A stretch of DNA of 64,000 bases from Selenomonadaceae bacterium (GTDB taxonomy: Bacteria > Bacillota > Negativicutes > Selenomonadales > Selenomonadaceae). The DNA lies in NCBI GenBank assembly GCA_030523645.1, contig JAUNIB010000006.1, positions 1 through 64,000 of the forward strand, given 5' to 3'. Shown here in pieces: positions 18,308 to 26,735 of the stretch (position 1 is the first letter of the stretch; each line of letters opens with the position of its first letter). The notes under the pieces are model-generated. The model ran no database searches, was not told the origin of the DNA, and saw only the letters and a list, made by a program, of their open reading frames with translations. Both the position numbers and the translations under genes were made by a program.

Positions 18308-19039
18308 TTGCGCATTGAAGCGAGGAACCTCGTCAAAACATATAATAATCGAAATGTAGTAAACGGAGTCAGCTTTGATGTCTCCACTGGCGAAATCGTT
18401 GGATTGCTTGGACCAAACGGTGCCGGCAAGACCACTACATTCTATATGGTCATCGGATTGGAGCGACCTTCGGCCGGTGAAGTTTTTGTTACCGACAACG
18501 GTGTCGAGTCAAATGTGGCCGGTATGCCTATGTGCGACAGAGCAAATCTGGGCATCAGCTATCTGGCGCAGGAAGCATCTATCTTCCGGAAGCTCACGGT
18601 AGAAGAAAATCTCATGAGCATTTTGGAGACAACCGATCTGCCTCCGGAGGAGCAGAAGCGGAAAATGGAGGAACTGCTGGAGGAGTTCAGCGTTACCCAC
18701 CGTCGTCACGCCAAAGGCTCGGAGCTGTCCGGCGGTGAGCGCCGCCGCGTAGAGATTGCCCGGTGCCTGGCTCTGGAGCCGAAGATAATAATGCTGGATG
18801 AGCCATTTGCCGGTGTCGATCCTATCGCAGTAGCAGACATTCAGAACATGATTCGCTACCTGCGGGACAGGGGTATGGGCATCCTCATTACCGACCACAA
18901 TGTCCGGGAAACTCTGAAGATTACTGACCGGGCATATATTCTCAACGACGGAGAAATACTGGTGGAAGGAACAGCCGGAGAAATCGTCGAAAACCCGCTG
19001 GCCAAGAAGTATTACCTGGGCGAAGATTTCAGCCTGTAA
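18308..19039 (+). CDS. lptB: LPS-export ABC transporter ATPase LptB
   Basis: 243 residues. Walker A is [13 protein letters not shown], followed by the LptB-typical [21 protein letters not shown]-loop region. The signature is [16 protein letters not shown], with Walker [17 protein letters not shown], and [10 protein letters not shown] carries the switch histidine. It powers LPS extraction with the LptF/G permease encoded next. A TTG start 9 nt after GGAG. A TATAAT-like sequence before it may mark a minor internal promoter. Confidence 0.95.
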   Translation: MRIEARNLVKTYNNRNVVNGVSFDVSTGEIVGLLGPNGAGKTTTFYMVIGLERPSAGEVFVTDNGVESNVAGMPMCDRANLGISYLAQEASIFRKLTVEENLMSILETTDLPPEEQKRKMEELLEEFSVTHRRHAKGSELSGGERRRVEIARCLALEPKIIMLDEPFAGVDPIAVADIQNMIRYLRDRGMGILITDHNVRETLKITDRAYILNDGEILVEGTAGEIVENPLAKKYYLGEDFSL

Positions 19040-19100
19040 GGAACCAGCCGGTTAGATATAGAAGAAAAATTTCGGCAAGATTCAGAAAGATTGGAAACTT

Positions 19101-20195
19101 ATGAAGCTGCGAATTCTTGATAAATATTTATTTAAGGAAGTCTTTATGACCTTCCTCTTTGGCATATGCGCTTTCTCGGCCGTTTTCATAGGCTCGGGAA
19201 CGCTGTTCCGCATAGCGAAGTATATTACTGACTATGGAGCTACTTTGCCTATGGTCGTAAAGATTTTCGTCTACAGCCTGCCTACGATAATTATCTGGAC
19301 ATTCCCGATGTCCATGCTGCTGGCCTCCCTTATGACCTATGGCCGCATGTCCGGATCCAGTGAAATCACGGCTATGAAGTCCTGCGGCATCAGCTTTTAC
19401 CGCATTGCGGCTCCGGCTGTTGTATTGGGGCTGATGGTGAGTCTGTTTTCAATCTGGTTCAACGAAGAAGTTGTCCCTCGGGCAAACAGGGCCTACGATA
19501 ATACCGTAGAGTATGAGATTAAGGGACATACCGCTCCGGCAAGTCAGGAGCATGTCATCATCAAGGAGATTAGCAGCTCCCTTATTAAACGCATTGTCTA
19601 TGCCCGCCGCTATGATTCCAAAACGAATCGCATGGAACATATCACCATGCAGATGTTTGAGGAAGGCAAACTGAAGACTGTAGAGAATGCAGCCTATGCA
19701 GAGTGGCTGGGGGATTCCTGGCTCATGCATGACGGCGTTATCTATGAAGTACAGGATGACAATGTTAAGGCTCACAACTCCCGCTTTGATACCCAGCTTC
19801 TTCCGGTTAATATGACACCGAGAAGAATAATGGAGTCGCAGAAAGAGATGGAGGAAATGTCCCGCAGCGAGCTTCGCGAGCAGATTAAAATTCTCCAGGA
19901 GCAGTATGTAGATACAAAGAAGCTGGAGGCTGAGCTGGCGCAGCGCTACACTGTGCCGATGGCCAGCCTGATATTCGCGCTGGTGGGCGTTCCTCTCGGT
20001 ATGCAGCCGAACCGTCATTCTTCTTCGGCCGGCTTCGCTCTCAGTGTTATCATCATCTTCAGCTACTATGCCGGTATGGTTATGGCATCGGCACTTGCCC
20101 GCGGCGGCGCATTGCCTCCGACCCTTGCAGTTTGGCTGCCTAACCTTATCAGTGGTGCGGTAGGATACCATCTGGTAAGAAAAGCGGCAAGATAA
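19101..20195 (+). CDS. lptF: LPS-export permease, LptF/LptG family
   Basis: 364 residues, YjgP/YjgQ family. Two N-terminal helix blocks and a C-terminal block (about 290-360) flank a periplasmic beta-jellyroll. ILDKYLFKEVFMTFLFG at the start is typical, as are FPMSMLLASLMTYGRMSGSSEI and the C-terminal VPLGMQPNRHSSSAGFALS. Only one LptF/G gene is present here. It may act as a homodimer with LptB, or a partner may lie elsewhere. Confidence 0.9.
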   Translation: MKLRILDKYLFKEVFMTFLFGICAFSAVFIGSGTLFRIAKYITDYGATLPMVVKIFVYSLPTIIIWTFPMSMLLASLMTYGRMSGSSEITAMKSCGISFYRIAAPAVVLGLMVSLFSIWFNEEVVPRANRAYDNTVEYEIKGHTAPASQEHVIIKEISSSLIKRIVYARRYDSKTNRMEHITMQMFEEGKLKTVENAAYAEWLGDSWLMHDGVIYEVQDDNVKAHNSRFDTQLLPVNMTPRRIMESQKEMEEMSRSELREQIKILQEQYVDTKKLEAELAQRYTVPMASLIFALVGVPLGMQPNRHSSSAGFALSVIIIFSYYAGMVMASALARGGALPPTLAVWLPNLISGAVGYHLVRKAAR

Positions 20196-20233
20196 TCGGT
20201 TCGATTTGAAGTTCTCTCTTATGGAGAAATGAC

Positions 20234-21463
20234 ATGTATGGTATTGCATTAATTCTTGTTTTGACAATTGCCGGCGGTGCCATTGCATTTATCGGTGACC
20301 GTCTAGGGACGAAAATCGGCAAGAAGAAGCTGTCCCTCTTCGGTCTGCGTCCGAAGCATACATCTACTCTTGTGACTATTGCTACCGGACTGCTCATTAC
20401 TATCACTACCTTTGGTATTATGGCTGCGGTCAGTGAGAATGTCCGGACGGCTCTCTTCGGCATGGAGAAGCTGAACAGACGAATGGCAGAGACTCAGACC
20501 AAGCTGAGCGATGCCAATGCGCAGCTGGGAAAGGCTCAGCAGGAAACTGAGAAGTCCCAGGCAGCGCTGAAGAAGAGTCAGGATGATGTAAATCGGCTGG
20601 CGAAGCAGCAGAATGAACTGGAAAAAAGGACGGCTGATCTTCAGTCGGAAAAGACCAGGCTCCAGTCTGACAACAGCCAGTTGAAGGAAAAGAATACCGC
20701 AATGGAGGGCGACAACGCCCGCCTGAAGAAGGAACAGGCCGAGCTGGAGAAGCAGACCGAATCCTTGAAGAACGGTCTTGAAGCCATGCGCGGCGGAAGT
20801 ATCATTTTCCAGGCAGGCGAGGTCATTGCCAGCGGAGTTGTTCCAAAGGGGCTTGATGCTGCCGGGGTAAAAAAGGCCTTCAATGAAATCATTGAAGCAG
20901 CCAATCAGGAAAATCTGCTCCGCATGGGTTATGTGGCAAGTCAGCATCCGGAGCTGGCCCGTGTCCAGCTGTCTCAGCAGGAGTATGACGAAGCTGTGGC
21001 CAGCATGACCTCCGACGGGGAGAAGAAAACCGGCGGCAAGGGATACGCCGTCCGTATCGTTGCCTTTGCCAACATGGTTCTCGGTGAGCCTGTCCGCTGC
21101 GATGTAGAGGTCTTTGAAAACAAGCTGATTTATCAGCAGGACGAATTCGTTCACGGTATGAAGTTTGAGAATGCCGCCGGACTGAGCCGGGAGGAAATCG
21201 AAGGTCTGGTGGGACGATTCTTCCAAGAAATCAATATAGTTGCTTCTGAGAAGGGTGTCGTGCCTGATTCTCTCAGAGGCTCTGTCGGTGTCATCGACGG
21301 CAGCCAGGTATACGAGATGGTTGAAGCATTGGAGAAGCTGGAAGGACCAAGTGTCCTGCTGGCTTATGCACAGAGTGATACCTATACACTCGGTCCGCTG
21401 CGCCTGAAGCTGGGCATTGGCCGGCTGAACGGTGCATTGGGTCTCGGCAATGAAAAGAAATGA
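20234..21463 (+). CDS. DUF3084 domain protein with long coiled coil
   Basis: 409 residues. Two N-terminal membrane helices (about 3-20 and 46-66) are joined by a basic loop. A Lys/Gln/Glu-rich coiled coil covers about 76-185 (heptad-like QLGKAQQETEKSQAALKKSQ). A C-terminal globular DUF3084 part follows. The molecular function is unknown. It follows lptF closely and ends in a strong terminator, so it may belong to the same transcript and act in the envelope (inference). Confidence 0.8.
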   Translation: MYGIALILVLTIAGGAIAFIGDRLGTKIGKKKLSLFGLRPKHTSTLVTIATGLLITITTFGIMAAVSENVRTALFGMEKLNRRMAETQTKLSDANAQLGKAQQETEKSQAALKKSQDDVNRLAKQQNELEKRTADLQSEKTRLQSDNSQLKEKNTAMEGDNARLKKEQAELEKQTESLKNGLEAMRGGSIIFQAGEVIASGVVPKGLDAAGVKKAFNEIIEAANQENLLRMGYVASQHPELARVQLSQQEYDEAVASMTSDGEKKTGGKGYAVRIVAFANMVLGEPVRCDVEVFENKLIYQQDEFVHGMKFENAAGLSREEIEGLVGRFFQEINIVASEKGVVPDSLRGSVGVIDGSQVYEMVEALEKLEGPSVLLAYAQSDTYTLGPLRLKLGIGRLNGALGLGNEKK

Positions 21464-21510
21464 AAGAGGGACTGGGAAAATGAGTAATCATTTTTCCCAG
21501 TCCCTTTCTT
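21463..21510 (+). terminator. Strong intrinsic terminator closing the LPS run
   Basis: GGGACTGGGAAAA pairs with TTTTTCCCAGTCCC around a 10-nt loop, with AAAGA and TTTCTT tails. It sits immediately before the ribosome-binding site of the next gene, so that gene depends on readthrough or an internal promoter. Confidence 0.85.
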
Positions 21511-21522
21511 ATAGGAGATAGT

Positions 21523-21921
21523 ATGGAAAAGATATTGGCAGTTGATCCGGGCAGAGACAAGTGCGGCATGGCCGTACTCGGCATCTCGGGAGAAATAATC
21601 TTTCATCAGGTGATAGTCACCGGGGAGCTGGAGCAGAAGGTAATGGAGCTGATGGAGAGGTTCGCACCGACAAAGCTCGTCATTGGCGACGGCACCACAA
21701 GTCAGGGAGCAAAGGCACGACTGGAGAGTATATTGCCGTCACTCCCGATAGAGACAGTAGACGAATATCGGACGACCGATGAAGCGAAGCTCCTTTACTG
21801 GGAGCTGAATCCCCCCACCGGATTGAAGAAGCTCCTGCCGGTGACGATGCTGACCCCGCCGGAGCCGGTGGACGATTTGGCGGCGGTAGTTCTTGGCCGA
21901 CGATTTTTGGCAAGAAAATAA
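21523..21921 (+). CDS. YqgF/RuvC-like RNase H-fold protein
   Basis: 132 residues. ILAVDPGRDKCGMAVL carries the first acidic residue (Asp8) of the RuvC/YqgF fold. KLVIGDGTTSQGAK, VDEYRTTDEAKLLYW and PVDDLAAVVLGRRFL supply the other expected acidic sites. Family members include the pre-16S rRNA nuclease YqgF and related resolvase-like proteins of unknown role. AGGAG precedes the ATG. Confidence 0.75.
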   Translation: MEKILAVDPGRDKCGMAVLGISGEIIFHQVIVTGELEQKVMELMERFAPTKLVIGDGTTSQGAKARLESILPSLPIETVDEYRTTDEAKLLYWELNPPTGLKKLLPVTMLTPPEPVDDLAAVVLGRRFLARK

Positions 21922-21964
21922 CAAAACCATTACGAATTTTATAGCTTTTTTCTGTTAAAGCTTG

Positions 21965-21993
21965 TATAATAAGACAATGCGGAGTTTTTCCGC
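21965..21993 (+). promoter_or_regulatory. -10 box and leader hairpin of the trp-type ABC operon
   Basis: A consensus TATAAT (21965-21970) lies 60 bp before the ATG, preceded by AGCTTT...AAAGCT (an imperfect operator-like repeat at 21943-21962). A leader hairpin GCGGA-gtttt-TCCGC (21979-21993) follows. No convincing -35 and no room for a T-box. Confidence 0.5.
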
Positions 21994-22029
21994 GGAAATT
22001 TTTGAATTAGTTACAGGGGGAAGAGAGCA

Positions 22030-23055
22030 ATGTTCAAATCCGCTAAACTCAAGAAGCTTTCTCTGGCAGTAGCCACCATGCTGGCTGCAGGCATTATCGC
22101 AGGCTGCGGCGGCGGAGACAAGAAGGCTGACGCTCCGAAGGCTGATGCCAAGAAGACTTATAATGTCGGTGTTGTCCAGCTGGTAGAGCATCCGGCTCTT
22201 GATGCTACCAATAAGGGCTTCGTAGACGGCCTGAAGAAGCGCGGCATCGAGAAGGACAAGAATCTGAAGCTTGACCAGCAGAACGCTCAGGCTGACCAGT
22301 CCAACCTGAAGAATATCGCAACCCGCTTCGTCAACAACAAAGTAGACCTCATCTATGCTATTGCTACTCCGGCCGCTCAGACCGTAGCCAATGCAACCAA
22401 GACTATTCCTATCGTCGGCTGCGCTATCACCGACTATGAGAGCGCCAAGCTGGTCGAGAAGAATGCAAAGCCGAACACCAATGTTACCGGTGCCAGCGAC
22501 ATGAACCCCATCAAGGAGCAGATTGACCTCCTCGTGAAGATTGTTCCGAACGCCAAGACCATCGGTACCATCTACACCTCCAGTGAAGTAAACTCCGAAA
22601 TTCAGATCAAGCTCATGACTGAGTACGCCAAGAGCAAGGGCCTGAAAGTCGAAGTTGCTACCATCTCCACCGTAAATGACATCCAGCAGGCTGCTCAGAG
22701 CCTCATCGGCAAGGTTGATGCTTTCTATGAGCCGACCGACAATATCGTAGCCAGCGCTATGCCGACCCTCACCGCTGTAACTACCGCTGCCAAGAAGCCG
22801 GTAATCTGCGGCGAGCCGGGCATGGTAGACGGCGGCGGCCTCGCTACCTACGGTATCGACTACTACTCTCTCGGTGTTCAGGCCGGCGACATGGCTGCCG
22901 ACATCCTCGAGGGCAAGAAGAAGCCGCAGGAGATGCCGGTTCAGACCGCAAAGGACCTTTCCGTTGTTGTCAACAAGGACGCTGCTGATGCTATGGGCAT
23001 CAAGCTGCCGGATGACATCATGAAGGGTGCCAAGGTCGTTTCCACCAAGAAGTAA
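22030..23055 (+). CDS. ABC transporter substrate-binding lipoprotein (TrpX-like, COG2984)
   Basis: 341 residues. The signal peptide ends in a lipobox (GIIAGC, Cys26) and is followed by a short GGGDKKADAPKADAKK linker. The binding fold starts YNVGVVQLVEHPALDATNKGF, characteristic of this family; related proteins bind tryptophan, tyrosine or other small ligands. The permease and ATPase follow. A terminator between it and the permease would give more binding protein than membrane parts. The ligand is not determined. Confidence 0.9.
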   Translation: MFKSAKLKKLSLAVATMLAAGIIAGCGGGDKKADAPKADAKKTYNVGVVQLVEHPALDATNKGFVDGLKKRGIEKDKNLKLDQQNAQADQSNLKNIATRFVNNKVDLIYAIATPAAQTVANATKTIPIVGCAITDYESAKLVEKNAKPNTNVTGASDMNPIKEQIDLLVKIVPNAKTIGTIYTSSEVNSEIQIKLMTEYAKSKGLKVEVATISTVNDIQQAAQSLIGKVDAFYEPTDNIVASAMPTLTAVTTAAKKPVICGEPGMVDGGGLATYGIDYYSLGVQAGDMAADILEGKKKPQEMPVQTAKDLSVVVNKDAADAMGIKLPDDIMKGAKVVSTKK

Positions 23056-23090
23056 TAATTGAAGCGAAAGCACAATTAAAGCACAGAAAA

Positions 23091-23133
23091 GGCCGGTGCA
23101 CCGCGCAGGTAGCGGCGTGCCGGCCTATTTTTA
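23091..23133 (+). terminator. Intercistronic terminator between binding protein and permease
   Basis: GGCCGG...CCGGCC with an inner CCGC/GCGG stem, followed by TATTTTTAT. It is positioned to reduce, not abolish, transcription into the permease. Confidence 0.8.
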
Positions 23134-23152
23134 TAAGTTCGGGTGAAATACA

Positions 23153-24031
23153 GTGGATTTAGTAATTCCAACAATAGCGCAGGGCCTCCTCTGGTCCATT
23201 CTTGCCATTGGCGTTTTCCTTACATACCGGGTACTGGACATTGCCGACCTGACGGTAGAGGGCAGCTTCCCTCTGGGTGCAGCTGTCGCCGCCTCCATGC
23301 TCACAGCCGGATATGACCCCTATGTGTCAGTCATAGTGGCAGCTTTTGCCGGTATGCTTGCCGGTGTTGTTACCGGTATCCTCACGACGAAGCTGAAGAT
23401 TCCGGCTCTGCTTGCCGGTATTCTCACCATGATTGCCCTCTACTCGGTGAATCTGCGTATCATGGGCAAGGCAAACCTCTCGCTCCTGCGAGTAGATACT
23501 ATCTTCTCTCTGGCCTCATTCATCAGCGAGAACCGGGAGATGGTCACCCTCGTGGTGGGCCTTACTGCAGTCGCACTCGTAGTAATGGCGAATTACTGGT
23601 TCTTCGGCACTGAGATTGGCGCTGCCGTCCGTGCCACCGGTGATAACCCGAACATGATTCGAGCCAACGGTATTGATACCGATGCCACCATTATCCTCGG
23701 CCTTCTCCTCAGCAACGCACTGGTTGCTGTCAGCGGCGCCCTCATCGGACAGGACAACGGCTTCGCTGATGTAGGCATGGGTACCGGCACCATCGTTATT
23801 GGTCTGGCTTCCGTTATTATCGGCGAGGTGCTGTTCGGCACCCGCAACTTCCTGAACTGGCTTATCTCTGTCGTTATGGGCTCCATCGCCTACCGCGTTG
23901 TCATCGCTGTAGTTCTCCAGATGGGTATGCCGCCGAACGACCTGAAGCTCTTCACCGCCGTACTGGTCGCCATTGCGCTGGCAATGCCGCTGCTCAAGAA
24001 GAAGCTGAAATCAAACCGGGAGGTGGCCTGA
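23153..24031 (+). CDS. ABC transporter permease (TrpY-like, COG4120)
   Basis: 292 residues with about nine hydrophobic segments. GAAVRATGDNPNMIRANGIDTD matches the coupling loop of branched-chain-type permeases. A GTG start after GGGTGA is used. The stop lies 1 nt before the ATPase gene. It forms the membrane channel of the importer with the proteins encoded on either side. Confidence 0.9.
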   Translation: MDLVIPTIAQGLLWSILAIGVFLTYRVLDIADLTVEGSFPLGAAVAASMLTAGYDPYVSVIVAAFAGMLAGVVTGILTTKLKIPALLAGILTMIALYSVNLRIMGKANLSLLRVDTIFSLASFISENREMVTLVVGLTAVALVVMANYWFFGTEIGAAVRATGDNPNMIRANGIDTDATIILGLLLSNALVAVSGALIGQDNGFADVGMGTGTIVIGLASVIIGEVLFGTRNFLNWLISVVMGSIAYRVVIAVVLQMGMPPNDLKLFTAVLVAIALAMPLLKKKLKSNREVA

Positions 24032-24032
24032 T

Positions 24033-24827
24033 ATGCTGAAAGTCGAGCACGTATTCAAGACCTTTAACCCCGGCACTATCACCGAGAAGAAGGCCCTGAA
24101 GGACCTTTCCATTCATCTGGCTCCCGGCGACTTCGTTACCGTCATCGGCGGCAACGGTGCCGGAAAGTCCACTATGATGAATTCCATCTGCGGTACCTTC
24201 CTGGTAGACAAAGGCTCCATCACCATCGATGGCACCGATATTACCAGCTGGCCGGAGCATCGACGGGCGAAGTTCATCGGCCGCGTCTTCCAGGACCCGA
24301 TGATGGGAACAGCTGCCGGTATGCAGATAGAAGAAAATCTGGCTATTGCTGCCCGCCGCAACCGTCGGCCCACCTTTGCCTGGTCCGCACCGGGCAATCA
24401 GCGTGAGCGCTTCCGTGAGATGCTGGCATCTCTCGGTCTCGGCCTCGAGAATCGTCTGGAGTCTAAGGTCGGCCTTCTCTCCGGCGGTCAGCGTCAGGCA
24501 GTCACCCTCCTGATGGCCACCATGGCAGAGCCGAAGCTGCTCCTCCTGGATGAGCATACAGCCGCGCTTGACCCGAAGACCGCGGCCAAGGTACTGGAGA
24601 TAACCAACAACATCGTCACCGAGCGGAAGCTCACCACCCTCATGATAACTCATAACATGAGAGATGCACTGGCTCTCGGCAATCGCCTCGTCATGCTTCA
24701 CGACGGGCACATCATCATCGATGTAGCCGGTGAGGAGAAGAAGAACCTCACAGTCCCCGACCTTCTGAAGATGTTCGAGAAGGCGGCCGGCAGTGAGATG
24801 ACCAACGACAGGCTGCTTCTCTCGTAA
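24033..24827 (+). CDS. ABC transporter ATPase (TrpZ-like, COG1101)
   Basis: 264 residues. Walker A GGNGAGKSTMMN, signature LSGGQRQAVTLLMA, Walker B LLLLDEHTAALDP and ITHNMRDALALGNR with the switch histidine. It energises uptake with the two upstream gene products. GGAGG lies in the end of the permease gene. Confidence 0.93.
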   Translation: MLKVEHVFKTFNPGTITEKKALKDLSIHLAPGDFVTVIGGNGAGKSTMMNSICGTFLVDKGSITIDGTDITSWPEHRRAKFIGRVFQDPMMGTAAGMQIEENLAIAARRNRRPTFAWSAPGNQRERFREMLASLGLGLENRLESKVGLLSGGQRQAVTLLMATMAEPKLLLLDEHTAALDPKTAAKVLEITNNIVTERKLTTLMITHNMRDALALGNRLVMLHDGHIIIDVAGEEKKNLTVPDLLKMFEKAAGSEMTNDRLLLS

Positions 24828-24844
24828 AGATTCTCGGTATACAT

Positions 24845-24876
24845 ATCCGCAGGCAGTTTTGCCTGCGGATTTTTCT
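24845..24876 (+). terminator. Intrinsic terminator of the ABC operon
   Basis: ATCCGCAGGCA pairs with TGCCTGCGGAT across a short TTTT-type loop and is followed by TTTTTC. Confidence 0.9.
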
Positions 24877-24953
24877 TGCCTTTTTTTGTAAATGAAGATA
24901 AAATTGTAATTGATTATCTGTATCTGTGACAAATTTGGAAACGGTAAAGTATT

Positions 24954-26651
24954 ATGATTGATGTTCAAGAGAAAAAGGACAAAGAGAGTCAAAGAAAGGC
25001 GCGCCTGCTCGTTTATGCGCTGGCGGCTTTCTATATTGTAACCTATGTGTGTACGGCAGTAATCAATCGACTGGTTGTTGTGGGTATACCCATGAACAGC
25101 ATTGTCGGTGTGGATATCAGCGTCAATAGTCTGTCAGGTACACTAGCAGCGCTTGGCGGAGTTGCCTGCCTTGTGATGACAGTTGTAGACTGGAAGCGGG
25201 GCGGCAATATCGCCCTTGGCTTGATAACTCTCTCGGCAGTTTCGGTAACGGTGAGAGTCTTATTGGAAGGGAATCTGAATCTGCTGGCCGGTACGGCAGC
25301 CTTTATCATGTACTTCCTCTCTGTCTGTCTGTGCCGCTACGGTATGAGGCGGGCTGAGGAAAGAGCGAACAAGGACTACCTTACGGGACTGGACAATCGC
25401 CGCAGTTTGATAAATGACCTCGCGACGTTGACAAAGCGGGGCAGTCACTTTGGCCTGTTGTATCTTGATCTTGATAATTTCAAGTATATCAATGATACCT
25501 TCGGTCACGAGGCTGGTGATCAGGTGCTGATTGAGGTATCTGAGCGCTGGAAGGAGGCTCTGCCTTCAGAGGCATCCATTTATCGTGTAGGCGGCGACGA
25601 GTTTATCGCTCTGGTGCCGAAGATTGAAAACAAGCCGGCTGACTTCCTCACCGGACTCGCTGGGAAAATGATTGATGAGGTAAGTACCAGAAAGTTCGGT
25701 GGGCAGCAGGGTGATAAGTATATCACCACCAGTATCGGTATTGTCCGCTATCCGGTGGACAGCACAGAGTCGGAGATGCTTGTTCGCTTTGCGGATGTAG
25801 CCATGTATCAGGCAAAGAGCTCCGGCCGCAACAAGTATGTGGTCTTTGATGAGTCGATGAGCCATCAGATAACCAGAGAGTATGAGATGGAGGCAATCGT
25901 CCGGGAGGCTCTCGACAAGCAGTGGTTCTATCTCGTTTATCAGCCGCAGTTCTCAGCCAAGGAGAAGAAGCTCAGAGGTTTTGAGTCCCTGCTTCGTCTT
26001 CGCACCGACAGCGGCGAGTTCGTCAGTCCCGGTGAGTTTATACCGATAGCAGAAAAGAGCGATTTGATATACGCTATCGACGAGATGGTTATTCGCAAGG
26101 CCACCCGGGATTTCCGTGAAGTATTCAATGCAGAGGGCAATACTCTTACGCTGTCGGTAAATATTTCGGCCAAGCATATTGTAGAGCCGGACTTCGTGGA
26201 AACTGTCAGAAGAATACTGGAGGAAGAAAACTTCCCGATAAATCACTTTGAAATAGAAATAACCGAGTACTGCATGGTAGAGTCTATGGAAAAGGCTGTT
26301 GAGGCCATGCACCGGCTGAAGGAGCTGGGAATCGTCCTGGCAATGGATGACTTCGGTACCGGCTATTCTTCCATGAGCTATCTCTCTCAGATGCCGATAG
26401 ATGTGCTGAAGATTGATAAGAGTCTTGTGGATAATATTTATGAGGACCAGAAGGAGAATCAGTTCGTAAACATGATTATCTCCATGGGTCATATCCTTGG
26501 CGCAAGCGTTGTTGCCGAAGGTGTCGAGGATGAGTCTCAGCTTTCCCTTATTCGCAAGGCAGATTGTGACTATGTTCAGGGCTACATCTGGGGTCGTCCT
26601 TTGGAGCTTGACCTGGCGATGGAGCTGGTGGAACAGAGCAGAAAGCAATAA
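24954..26651 (+). CDS. Membrane GGDEF-EAL dual-domain protein
   Basis: 565 residues. Four predicted helices (about 16-36, 61-78, 86-104, 110-130) precede a GGDEF domain with an intact motif (213-217). No RxxD inhibitory site is visible just upstream of it. The EAL domain reads ESL at 344-346 in place of EAL. The other EAL-domain marks, EITEY, MDDFGTGYSS, the KID lysine, AEGVE and QGY, are kept. It may make c-di-GMP, degrade it, or both; the motif set alone does not decide. It is monocistronic with its own terminator. Confidence 0.9.
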   Translation: MIDVQEKKDKESQRKARLLVYALAAFYIVTYVCTAVINRLVVVGIPMNSIVGVDISVNSLSGTLAALGGVACLVMTVVDWKRGGNIALGLITLSAVSVTVRVLLEGNLNLLAGTAAFIMYFLSVCLCRYGMRRAEERANKDYLTGLDNRRSLINDLATLTKRGSHFGLLYLDLDNFKYINDTFGHEAGDQVLIEVSERWKEALPSEASIYRVGGDEFIALVPKIENKPADFLTGLAGKMIDEVSTRKFGGQQGDKYITTSIGIVRYPVDSTESEMLVRFADVAMYQAKSSGRNKYVVFDESMSHQITREYEMEAIVREALDKQWFYLVYQPQFSAKEKKLRGFESLLRLRTDSGEFVSPGEFIPIAEKSDLIYAIDEMVIRKATRDFREVFNAEGNTLTLSVNISAKHIVEPDFVETVRRILEEENFPINHFEIEITEYCMVESMEKAVEAMHRLKELGIVLAMDDFGTGYSSMSYLSQMPIDVLKIDKSLVDNIYEDQKENQFVNMIISMGHILGASVVAEGVEDESQLSLIRKADCDYVQGYIWGRPLELDLAMELVEQSRKQ

Positions 26652-26662
26652 TGATAATAATA

Positions 26663-26697
26663 AAGAGTCCGCTGCATGATGCGCAGCGGACTCTTTT
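26663..26697. terminator. Bidirectional terminator between convergent genes
   Basis: AAGAGTCCGCTGC pairs with GCAGCGGACTCTT around a short loop, with T and A runs on either side. It serves the GGDEF-EAL gene and the convergent lipase-like gene. Confidence 0.88.
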
Positions 26698-26735
26698 ACT
26701 GTGAGAATTTCTTGAGAGAGTCTTCGAGAAGAATT

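Noticed and set aside
21922-22029. T-box leader of the TrpXYZ-like operon
   Set aside because: Only about 60 nt lie between the -10 and the ATG; there is no T-box core sequence or terminator.
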